Positions 1 to 5,397 of a stretch of DNA of 5,689 bases are shown one piece after another. Numbering within the stretch: position 1 is the stretch's first letter; every line of letters starts with the position of its first letter. A program made the position numbers and the translations under genes. The DNA lies in assembly GCA_947367165.1 (NCBI GenBank), contig CANBCO010000032.1, forward strand, positions 1-5,689. Direction: 5' to 3'. The notes below the pieces were generated by a model, which saw only the letters and a program-made list of their open reading frames with translations, was not told the DNA's origin and searched no databases. This DNA is from an uncultured Coriobacteriaceae bacterium (GTDB lineage Bacteria; Actinomycetota; Coriobacteriia; Coriobacteriales; Atopobiaceae).

Positions 1-1020
1 AGCCCAGCTGAACCCCGCGATGCGTGTCGCCTTTTGGTGCTTCAAAAAGAAAGCGGCATCATAGCAGACCGCCACTTTTATGACATAGTAGACTACCTGC
101 AAGAAGGAGACGTCCTCATAGCAAACAAAACGAGGGTGCTCCCTGCAAGACTATTAGGAACTAAAGTCCCTACCGGAGCCTCAGTTGAGCTCCTACTTAC
201 TCGTCCTCGCCATGACCTCGATACAACAGGGCTTACCTGGGAGTGTTTGGCTCGTCCTGCAGCGCGACTTAAGCCTGGTGCAAAGGTGGCGTTTGGCGAG
301 CTTGAAGACCCTCTCATTCAAGGCGAGATTGTAGATTACCTGGAAGATGCGCGCGGAGGACGTCTGGTGCGTTTCTCGGTCAAAAACAAAGACTCGTTTC
401 AAAAAGCCTTAGATGAGCTTGGAAAACTTCCGCTTCCTCCCTATATTAAAACGTATTCAGGAGACCCCGAGCAGTACCAAACGGTCTATGCGATGCAAGA
501 GCGGCACTCTGCTGCTGCCCCTACGGCAGGCCTTCACTTTACAGAAGCGCTTTTGCAAAAAGTGCAAGAAAAAGGTGTAGAGCTCCACTTTGTAGAGCTT
601 GAAGTGGGCGTCGATACCTTTAGGGTGGTTTCAGAAGAGCAGGCAGAAGACCACGTCATGCACACCGAACGCTACACTATCACGCCTTCTGTAGCAAAAT
701 CTATCAACACCGCAAAAGCCGAGAAAAGAAGGGTTATTGCGGTTGGAACTACTTCGGTGCGCTCTCTTGAGAGCGCTTACAATACAACCACCGGTACGGT
801 GGAGCCAAAAGATCGGGCAACCACTTCGCTTTTTTTACTTCCAGGCTCAACCTTTCACGTGGTAGATGCTCTCATCACTAATTTTCATGTGCCGCGTTCC
901 ACGCTCATGATGTTGGTTTCTGCTTTTGCAAGTAGAGAAGTCATTATGGATGCGTATGCCCACGCTATCAAAAAAGGATACCGAATGCTTTCGTTTGGCG
1001 ATGCGATGTTTATTGTTTAG
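1..1020 (+). CDS. queA: S-adenosylmethionine:tRNA ribosyltransferase-isomerase QueA, 5'-truncated by window edge
   Basis: QueA acts in the cytoplasm on preQ1-modified tRNA (position 34 of GUN anticodons). It transfers and isomerises the ribosyl part of S-adenosylmethionine to give epoxyqueuosine, releasing adenine and methionine. The reading frame is open from base 1 and begins SPAEPRDACRLLVL, which matches the conserved segment just after the family's N-terminus. Roughly 15-20 residues, including the start codon, therefore lie outside the window, and the TTG at 34 is not the real start. The 339 visible residues plus these fit the usual 340-360. Family signatures, numbered from the first visible residue, are NKTRVLPARL (about 42-51), GKLPLPPYIK (141-150), AAAPTAGLHFT (171-181), GTTSVRSLES (249-258), TNFHVPRSTLMMLVSAFA (293-310) and SFGDAM near the C-terminus. 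The VGVDTFRVV stretch differs from the more common VGxGTFRPV. The gene ends 21 bp from a convergent gene with no obvious terminator. Its partner tgt lies one gene downstream. Confidence 0.97.
   Translation, partial: SPAEPRDACRLLVLQKESGIIADRHFYDIVDYLQEGDVLIANKTRVLPARLLGTKVPTGASVELLLTRPRHDLDTTGLTWECLARPAARLKPGAKVAFGELEDPLIQGEIVDYLEDARGGRLVRFSVKNKDSFQKALDELGKLPLPPYIKTYSGDPEQYQTVYAMQERHSAAAPTAGLHFTEALLQKVQEKGVELHFVELEVGVDTFRVVSEEQAEDHVMHTERYTITPSVAKSINTAKAEKRRVIAVGTTSVRSLESAYNTTTGTVEPKDRATTSLFLLPGSTFHVVDALITNFHVPRSTLMMLVSAFASREVIMDAYAHAIKKGYRMLSFGDAMFIV
759..776. repeat. Perfect 8-2-8 inverted repeat inside queA
   Basis: GCGCTCTC at 759-766 is followed by TT and then GAGAGCGC at 769-776. In mRNA this gives seven base pairs closed by a CUUG-type loop. 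The bases also encode the conserved QueA motif residues VRSLESA, so the protein motif and codon choice may fully explain the symmetry. No regulatory role is claimed. Confidence 0.5.
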
Positions 1021-1041
1021 CAGCTAATTACTGCCCGCTCA

Positions 1042-2001
1042 CTAAGCAAAAGTTGCGATAAGCCAGATAATGAGCACAATTACAATCACCACAAAAACAA
1101 GAAGCGCAATAAAGCCTATGCGCGTTGCCCGCGTTTTAGACCGCACTTTTTTGGCGTCTGCTTCAAGTGCTTGCACGTGCTTTTCTTGTGCTCGAGCGGC
1201 CTCGATATTATCTTCAATAAAAGCCTTTAAGCGGCTTGTTTCTTGTGGGGTAGCATGAATTTCATCTGCCTCGTCAAGGTTTTTCTGGGCAGTTTCTGCC
1301 TCGTCATTTTTAGCAGTTACTGTTTTTTTGACCTGCTTTAACTCGTTTTGTGCCGCTTCTAGTGCACTTTGGGAATCTTTTTCATCTTGTTTTGCGCGAG
1401 CAAAAGCCTCGTCATACGTGCGCTTTCTTTGCTCAAACTCCAGCTTTGCGGCCATCTGCAAAGAGGCAGCGCTTTTCTCGGAAACAGCAGCATTTTCCAA
1501 GTGTTCTTTGGCAGGCGCAATCGCGTCTTGAATCTCTCCAGATTGAGCCGAGGCAAGCGTTTCTTTAGCCTGCTTAAGCGACTTTTCTGCAGTCCGATAC
1601 TCGTTTTTAGCCCGGTCATAGGCATTTTGGGCCCGCGCAAGCTTATCTTGCAGCGGCTCAAGCATGCGTGCATTTTGATCTTTTAACTCACTAAACCGCT
1701 TTTCAAGCTCTTTAATTTTTAACTCAAGAACGCTTACACGAGATATCGCACGCTGCATCTCTTTTAAAGCAAGCTCTCGCTGCTTGGTATTAGTCTCAAT
1801 CAAGGTGTCATAATGTGCTTCTATGTTTTCTCTGTGAGAAAGCGTCTCCCGAGCATCTTTTATCTCGTTATGGAGTGCCTTTAGCTTGGCGTGTGCTTCG
1901 TTGTAGCGTTTGTTTGCCGTTCTCGTTTCTTTAAAAGCCGAGAAAACCTCTTGGACATCTATTGCATTTTTTTGACGGTTTTGCTCTGTGGTTTCGCGCA
2001 T
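1042..2001 (-). CDS. Tail-anchored coiled-coil protein of unknown function
   Basis: I do not recognise a family. The 319-residue product is strongly charged and helical. From about residue 20 to 285 it is almost continuous Lys/Glu/Ala/Gln-rich sequence with few prolines or glycines, typical of long coiled coils (for example the stretch around ELKIKELEKRFSELKDQ, 93-109). It has no cysteine and a single tryptophan, which lies in the membrane segment. Residues about 295-317 form one hydrophobic helix (IGFIALLVFVVIVIVLIIWL) at the extreme C-terminus, preceded by a basic patch KKVRSKTRATR. By the positive-inside rule the coiled coil should face the cytoplasm and the tail should end in or just past the membrane. 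The ATG at 2001 is supported by AAGGAG four bases upstream. The gene is antisense to its neighbours: convergent with queA, divergent from tgt. Spectrin-like or SMC-like similarity in searches would probably reflect composition only. The function is unknown. A role in envelope or division scaffolding is conceivable but unsupported. Confidence 0.85.
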   Translation of the reverse strand: MRETTEQNRQKNAIDVQEVFSAFKETRTANKRYNEAHAKLKALHNEIKDARETLSHRENIEAHYDTLIETNTKQRELALKEMQRAISRVSVLELKIKELEKRFSELKDQNARMLEPLQDKLARAQNAYDRAKNEYRTAEKSLKQAKETLASAQSGEIQDAIAPAKEHLENAAVSEKSAASLQMAAKLEFEQRKRTYDEAFARAKQDEKDSQSALEAAQNELKQVKKTVTAKNDEAETAQKNLDEADEIHATPQETSRLKAFIEDNIEAARAQEKHVQALEADAKKVRSKTRATRIGFIALLVFVVIVIVLIIWLIATFA

Positions 2002-2011
2002 GTTTCTCCTT

Positions 2012-2040
2012 TTGCATTTTGCGTCATTTTATTGTACCCT
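2012..2040 (+). promoter_or_regulatory. Putative weak promoter of tgt
   Basis: TTGCAT (2012-2017) and TACCCT (2035-2040) are separated by 17 bases and lie 27 bases before the tgt ATG. The -10 keeps only the first, second and last consensus bases. The only space between the two divergent genes is 66 bp, so a tgt promoter should lie here or inside the neighbouring gene. The -35 abuts the coiled-coil gene's ribosome binding site on the other strand, so the divergent signals overlap. Confidence 0.3.
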
Positions 2041-2056
2041 CAAAAGTACGCAAATG
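2015..2056. repeat. Imperfect inverted repeat in the divergent promoter gap
   Basis: CATTTTGCG (2015-2023) is mirrored by CGCAAATG (2049-2056), with one extra T in the left arm and about 25 bases between the arms. A further TTTTGC lies directly before the left arm (2010-2015). The arms flank the candidate -10 elements of both divergent genes, so they could be operator half-sites, or chance in AT-rich DNA. Confidence 0.35.
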
Positions 2057-2060
2057 TTGA
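2031..2060 (-). promoter_or_regulatory. Putative promoter of the coiled-coil gene
   Basis: Read on the minus strand, TCAACA (2055-2060; 4/6 match to TTGACA) is followed after 18 bases by TACAAT (2031-2036; 5/6 match to TATAAT). This lies 29 bases before the ATG and upstream of the AAGGAG ribosome binding site. The -35 element overlaps the ribosome binding site region of divergent tgt. It is assigned by pattern only. Confidence 0.4.
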
Positions 2061-2062
2061 GG
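2059..2062 (+). promoter_or_regulatory. tgt ribosome binding site
   Basis: GAGG lies five bases before the ATG at 2068. This decides the start: the frame stays open upstream to 1891, but that extension overlaps the divergent coiled-coil gene, has no family similarity, and has no comparable ribosome binding site that I can see. Confidence 0.65.
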
Positions 2063-2067
2063 AAAAC

Positions 2068-3207
2068 ATGGAGCCATTGTTTAGCTTTCAAATAGAACAT
2101 GAGGATACCAGCACTTCTGCTCGTGCCGCGACGTTTACTACAGCTCACGGCAAGATTAAGACGCCTGTTTTTATGCCGGTAGGAACCAAAGCGACGGTAA
2201 AGGGGCTTACGCCTTGCGACTTACGTGAGATTGGTGCACAAATTATACTCGCGAATACCTATCACCTTGAAATGCGGCCAGGCTCTTCGCTTATTGCTCA
2301 GATGGGCGGATTACAAACGTGGGAGCGCTGGGACAAACCAATTCTTACTGATAGCGGCGGCTTTCAAGTATTTAGCTTAGAAGAGCACATGCGCATAGAA
2401 GACGATAAGGTGCGTTTTAGAGCTGTAGACTACGATGGCGCATGGATTGAGTGGACTCCACAGAAGAATATGGAGATTGCTCAAAACCTTGGTTCTGACA
2501 TCTGTATGCAACTCGATATCTGTTGCGGATACCCGGCACCGTATGAAAAAGTGAAACGCTCTATGGAGCTTTCTGCCACATGGGCCGAGCAATGCTTCGC
2601 TGCGCACACTAGGCCAGACCAGGCACTTTTTGGCATTGTGCAAGGTGGGATGGACCTCGATTTAAGGCGTGAAAGCATAAGACGACTTCAAGAAGTGGGC
2701 GACTTTTTTGGCTATGGCATTGGAGGCTACAGTGTGGGAGAGCCGCACGAAACCATGTTTGAAACGCTCACTCCGCTTCTTGAGCAGTATATGCCCAAAG
2801 ACAAACCGCGCTACCTTATGGGAGTAGGCAATCCCGCTACGTTGGTACGCGCCGTTGGAAAAGGTGTAGACATGTTTGATTGTGTCCTTCCCACCCGAAC
2901 CGCCCGCATGGGCTCGGCTTTTACCAGTGAGGGAAGGATAAAACTCAAGCATGCCCGGTTTGCGCTTGATAAGACCGTGCTAGACCCAGCGTGCGGTTGC
3001 CCGGTGTGTAAAGCTGGATTTTCTCGGTCATACCTGCATCATCTTGTAAAGAGTAAGGAGATGCTTGGGGCTATTCTTCTTTCAAAACACAACTTGTATT
3101 ACTTGCTTTCCCTTATGAACCGGGCTCGTGAGGCGATTTTACAAGACCGCTACGAGGCGTTTCAGAAGTCTTTTTTGAGCAGCCGAGAAGGGCGCTTTGA
3201 TTTTTAG
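2068..3207 (+). CDS. tgt: tRNA-guanine transglycosylase (bacterial type)
   Basis: Tgt exchanges guanine 34 in the anticodon of Asp, Asn, His and Tyr tRNAs for preQ1, the step before QueA. The ATG at 2068 gives 379 residues, the normal bacterial size, beginning MEPLFSF and running into the conserved KTPVFMPVGTKATVKGLTP. Visible active-site features are TDSGGFQVFSL with the general-acid Asp95, the base-recognition Asp150, VQGG (191-194), GGYSVGE (219-225), and FDCVLPTRTAR with the nucleophile Asp271. The zinc site is Cys309, Cys311 and Cys314 (CGCPVC) plus His341 (SKHNL). Val223 and Cys152, at positions equivalent to Val233 and Cys158 of the Zymomonas enzyme, are retained, which fits preQ1 rather than queuine as substrate. 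The usual DEC is DIC here and GGLSVGE is GGYSVGE, so two pocket-lining positions are changed. The last four bases overlap the convergent xpt gene. Confidence 0.97.
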   Translation: MEPLFSFQIEHEDTSTSARAATFTTAHGKIKTPVFMPVGTKATVKGLTPCDLREIGAQIILANTYHLEMRPGSSLIAQMGGLQTWERWDKPILTDSGGFQVFSLEEHMRIEDDKVRFRAVDYDGAWIEWTPQKNMEIAQNLGSDICMQLDICCGYPAPYEKVKRSMELSATWAEQCFAAHTRPDQALFGIVQGGMDLDLRRESIRRLQEVGDFFGYGIGGYSVGEPHETMFETLTPLLEQYMPKDKPRYLMGVGNPATLVRAVGKGVDMFDCVLPTRTARMGSAFTSEGRIKLKHARFALDKTVLDPACGCPVCKAGFSRSYLHHLVKSKEMLGAILLSKHNLYYLLSLMNRAREAILQDRYEAFQKSFLSSREGRFDF

Positions 3208-3788
3208 TCCTGCGCTCTAAAGGTGATGGCGTTTGTTTGTTCGTCTACCTCATCAATAATGGCAAGGCTTAAGAGGTCATAGCCGCGAGCGCGAAGTGAT
3301 GCTCCGCCTGGCTGAAAGCCTTTTTCAATGGCTACTCCTATGCCTTGTATGTGTGCACCAGCTGCTTCAACCAGCTCTATAAGGCCGTTTAAGGCGCATC
3401 CGTTGGCTAAAAAGTCGTCGATAATCAAGATTTGATCTTCTGGATGAAGAACATACTTGGCGACAATGACTTCGTAGGTATTTTTGTGCGTATAGCTCAC
3501 GATATCTGTGCTATAGACGTCGTCTCCAAGGTTGATAGATTTTGCTTTTTTTGCAAAAACACAGGGAACATTCAGCTCAGCAGCTGTTAAGGTTGCAAGC
3601 GAAATACCAGAGGCTTCAATAGTAAAGACTTTGGTAATTGGTTTTTCTTTAAAATGGTTTGCAAACTCGCGCGCCATGTTTTGCATGAGGGAAACGTCGA
3701 TTTGGTGGTTTAAAAACGTATCCACCTTAACGACGTTTCCCGGATATAACACGCCATCTTGTTGTATTCGCTTTTCAAGCTCGCGCAC
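3204..3788 (-). CDS. xpt: Xanthine phosphoribosyltransferase
   Basis: This is a cytoplasmic purine salvage enzyme. It converts xanthine plus PRPP to XMP and pyrophosphate, and can use guanine less well. The 194-residue product matches the length of the Bacillus subtilis Xpt protein and aligns throughout from memory. Shared segments are KVDTFLNHQID (21-31), TIEASGIS (56-63), the PRPP-binding ILIIDDFLANG (120-130) and the purine-loop IEKGFQPG (154-161). The position after LANG is Cys131 where B. subtilis has Gln. The start is GTG at 3788, which begins MRELEKRIQQDGV as in the family, with AAAGG six bases upstream. The gene is downstream of the S10 peptidase (72 bp gap) and may be co-transcribed with it. 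It ends tail to tail with tgt, the TAA of one and TAG of the other sharing bases. No purine riboswitch is seen in the leader, unlike the firmicute xpt genes. Confidence 0.96.
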   Translation of the reverse strand: MRELEKRIQQDGVLYPGNVVKVDTFLNHQIDVSLMQNMAREFANHFKEKPITKVFTIEASGISLATLTAAELNVPCVFAKKAKSINLGDDVYSTDIVSYTHKNTYEVIVAKYVLHPEDQILIIDDFLANGCALNGLIELVEAAGAHIQGIGVAIEKGFQPGGASLRARGYDLLSLAIIDEVDEQTNAITFRAQD

Positions 3789-3795
3789 GGCCTAC

Positions 3796-3800
3796 CTTTC
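3796..3800 (-). promoter_or_regulatory. xpt ribosome binding site supporting a GTG start
   Basis: On the minus strand GAAAGG precedes the GTG at 3788 with a six-base gap (TAGGCC). An A-rich, probably unstructured leader precedes it. The next in-frame methionine is Met35, too far inside the conserved region to be the start, so GTG is favoured. Confidence 0.6.
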
Positions 3801-3825
3801 GTCTTTTGTCTTTTTTGCTCATACA

Positions 3826-3853
3826 ACTATACCGTAACCGCGACTGTTTTGTA
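3826..3853 (-). promoter_or_regulatory. Possible weak promoter before xpt
   Basis: TATAGT on the minus strand (3826-3831; 5/6 match) follows TACAAA (3848-3853; 3/6 match) with 16 bases between. It sits in the 72 bp gap after the S10 gene and would allow xpt to be expressed apart from the upstream genes. The -35 match is poor, so read-through from the peptidase gene is an equal possibility. Confidence 0.27.
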
Positions 3854-3860
3854 GCTCGTC

Positions 3861-5342
3861 TTAGTCCTCATGCCTTTTTTCGTAGAAGTCATGAAGCTCT
3901 GGTGCCATTTTTTCAAGTGCCTCAGTAGCTGCGTATGCCATATGTCCGTTTTCGTGCACGTGGTATTCAATGCGCTCTTTCAACTCTTTTGGAAGCCAGA
4001 GTTTATCCATGTCATGCTTTACGTTCCAAAATGGCGTAGCCGCATCATAGTAGCCGCCAAAGAATAAAATCCTGCTCTTTGGATTACGACGAAGTGCAGT
4101 AGATATATCAAAGGCAACATCTGGTGTCTGTGGACTTCCCATCGTACCAGGTGCTTGGTGTGTCCAGTCCCAGTCTTCGTTTACAGTGATGTTAAGGCCG
4201 TCGTAGTTTGAATCTCCCTTAAAACCAATCTCTTGTAAAAGCTCAAGGTAGGCTCCTTGATAAGGCGAGTTGATGGCGTCCATGGAAGGATCTTCACCTG
4301 CAAAAAACTCGTTATCGTCTTGAACAGGCTTATACTTATACGTGGTAAAACGCATGTCATAACGTCCGCACGTTTTTCCTTCGTCTGCCAAAATGTTAAG
4401 CCTAAATGTATCAAGCTCGATTCGCAAGCCGCATTGCTTAATAAAGTCTTTGTCAAGACCAATAAGCTCACTCATTTGCTTTGCAACCGCGTCTACTTTG
4501 TCTTCGCTTAAGCTGTCTCCTTTTATAAGAGCAGGCGCATATGTGTCATATACAAAGTCAAATGCTTTGTCCCACCACTGCTTAACTGTAAATCCTTTGC
4601 CTACTTTCTTAAAATGTTGTGCAGCCGTTGCATACAAAGGAAGCATGCCCATGTAGTAGGCATCATTTCCGGAAAGCGTTGGCGCGTAATCTAAGATACT
4701 TGATTGCTCAACCACACCGGTAACGCCAATGCCGCGCTCGCCTAAGATACGATACACTACAGCATTTCTCATAGTGCCGTATGACTCGCCATAGAGGTAA
4801 AGCGGGCTATGCCAGCGGTCATGCTCTTCTAGCCATGCGGCAATGCCACTTGCCATTGATGCACCGTCACCGTCAACTCCCCACACTTTTTTCTTGTCAA
4901 AAGCAGGGTCAACATGCGAGTATCCTGTTCCAAATGCATCTAAAAAAATCAAGTCAGACTCTTGCAAAAGTGTGTAGGGGTTATCCTCAAACTTTGCAGT
5001 TGGTGTAAGGTGCTCAGTTCCTACCGTAGGAACGCGATGAGGTCCTAAGCCACCAATGTTTACCATAGCACTTGATCCGCCAGGACCTCCGTTCCATAAA
5101 AACGTCACTGGACGATCCTCTTTGTTGCTTGGATTATCAGCCACATACGAAAGCATAAACTGATGTCCAATAAGTTTATGAGAATCATAATCATAGACTG
5201 GCAACGCCTCGGCACACGCCGTGTAGTTAATGCTTTTCTTGCCGTTTTTCCAGACAAATTTTTTGCTTGCAGCTTCTGGGGGATTGTACACAGGCTTGTC
5301 TTGTACTTGTGTATTTTGCTGCGTGTTTTCGTTTTCTGACAT
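3861..5342 (-). CDS. S10-family serine carboxypeptidase, no visible signal peptide
   Basis: Peptidase family S10 enzymes have an alpha/beta-hydrolase fold and remove C-terminal amino acids from peptides. The 493-residue product shows the whole catalytic set: the oxyanion/substrate-carboxylate motif WNGGPGGSS (83-91), nucleophile Ser187 in YGESYG, Asp433 in FFGGYYDAATPFWN, and His467 in HENGHMAY. DAFGTGYSH (135-143) corresponds to the family's conserved GxGxSY-type strand. The length is normal for the family. The first 28 residues (MSENENTQQNTQVQDKPVYN and onward) are polar, with no hydrophobic core, lipobox or membrane helix, so the protein looks cytoplasmic. That would be unusual for a family best known from secreted, vacuolar or periplasmic acid-active members. 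The ATG at 5342 has AAGGTGAGGAG upstream with a five-base spacer. It follows the activase gene by 55 bp and precedes xpt by 72 bp, all on the same strand. The natural substrate cannot be inferred from the sequence. Confidence 0.92.
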   Translation of the reverse strand: MSENENTQQNTQVQDKPVYNPPEAASKKFVWKNGKKSINYTACAEALPVYDYDSHKLIGHQFMLSYVADNPSNKEDRPVTFLWNGGPGGSSAMVNIGGLGPHRVPTVGTEHLTPTAKFEDNPYTLLQESDLIFLDAFGTGYSHVDPAFDKKKVWGVDGDGASMASGIAAWLEEHDRWHSPLYLYGESYGTMRNAVVYRILGERGIGVTGVVEQSSILDYAPTLSGNDAYYMGMLPLYATAAQHFKKVGKGFTVKQWWDKAFDFVYDTYAPALIKGDSLSEDKVDAVAKQMSELIGLDKDFIKQCGLRIELDTFRLNILADEGKTCGRYDMRFTTYKYKPVQDDNEFFAGEDPSMDAINSPYQGAYLELLQEIGFKGDSNYDGLNITVNEDWDWTHQAPGTMGSPQTPDVAFDISTALRRNPKSRILFFGGYYDAATPFWNVKHDMDKLWLPKELKERIEYHVHENGHMAYAATEALEKMAPELHDFYEKRHED

Positions 5343-5361
5343 ACGAACTCCTCACCTTGTA

Positions 5362-5379
5362 TGCACACGAAAGTGTGCA
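5362..5379. repeat. Perfect 7-4-7 inverted repeat upstream of the S10 gene
   Basis: TGCACAC (5362-5368) and GTGTGCA (5373-5379) flank GAAA. The 18-base element lies in the 55 bp gap between the activase stop and the peptidase start, ending just before the peptidase Shine-Dalgarno sequence. On the transcribed strand it is followed by ATACAAGG, not a U run, so it is not a standard intrinsic terminator. It could be an operator for a dimeric regulator or an mRNA hairpin affecting translation or stability. Both are inferences. Confidence 0.55.
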
Positions 5380-5397
5380 GTGTTTGCCAAAAAGTAT

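Noticed and set aside
34..36. TTG as the queA start
   Set aside because: The frame is open to base 1 and the upstream residues SPAEPRDACRL match conserved QueA sequence, so the gene is truncated by the window, not started here.
1359..1686. Overlapping ORFs on both strands inside the coiled-coil gene
   Set aside because: They have low-complexity, basic or Cys/Ser-rich composition, no supported starts, and lie wholly inside a gene with a plausible protein. They are best explained as shadows.
2018..2047. Alternative tgt promoter using TTGCGT at 2019
   Set aside because: A 17-base spacer would place the -10 at AAAAGT, which is not a credible -10 element.
1891..2067. In-frame N-terminal extension of tgt
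   Set aside because: The extra 59 codons are antisense to the coiled-coil gene and include its promoter gap. They do not resemble Tgt, whereas the ATG at 2068 has a ribosome binding site and gives the normal family length.
2068..3207. Queuine-specific (eukaryote- or Chlamydia-like) Tgt
   Set aside because: Some stretches (MQLD, QGGMDLDLR) recall queuine enzymes. However, the Val and Cys pocket positions are of the preQ1 type and queA is present, so preQ1 is the more economical substrate.
3789..3860. Guanine/xanthine riboswitch before xpt
   Set aside because: The 72 bp gap lacks the paired stems and conserved junction and loop bases of the purine aptamer, and shows no terminator-antiterminator structure.
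5343..5397. Intrinsic terminator for the activase
   Set aside because: The TGCACAC hairpin is followed on the transcribed strand by ATACAAGGTGAGG with no U tract. It is kept as an inverted repeat of unknown role.
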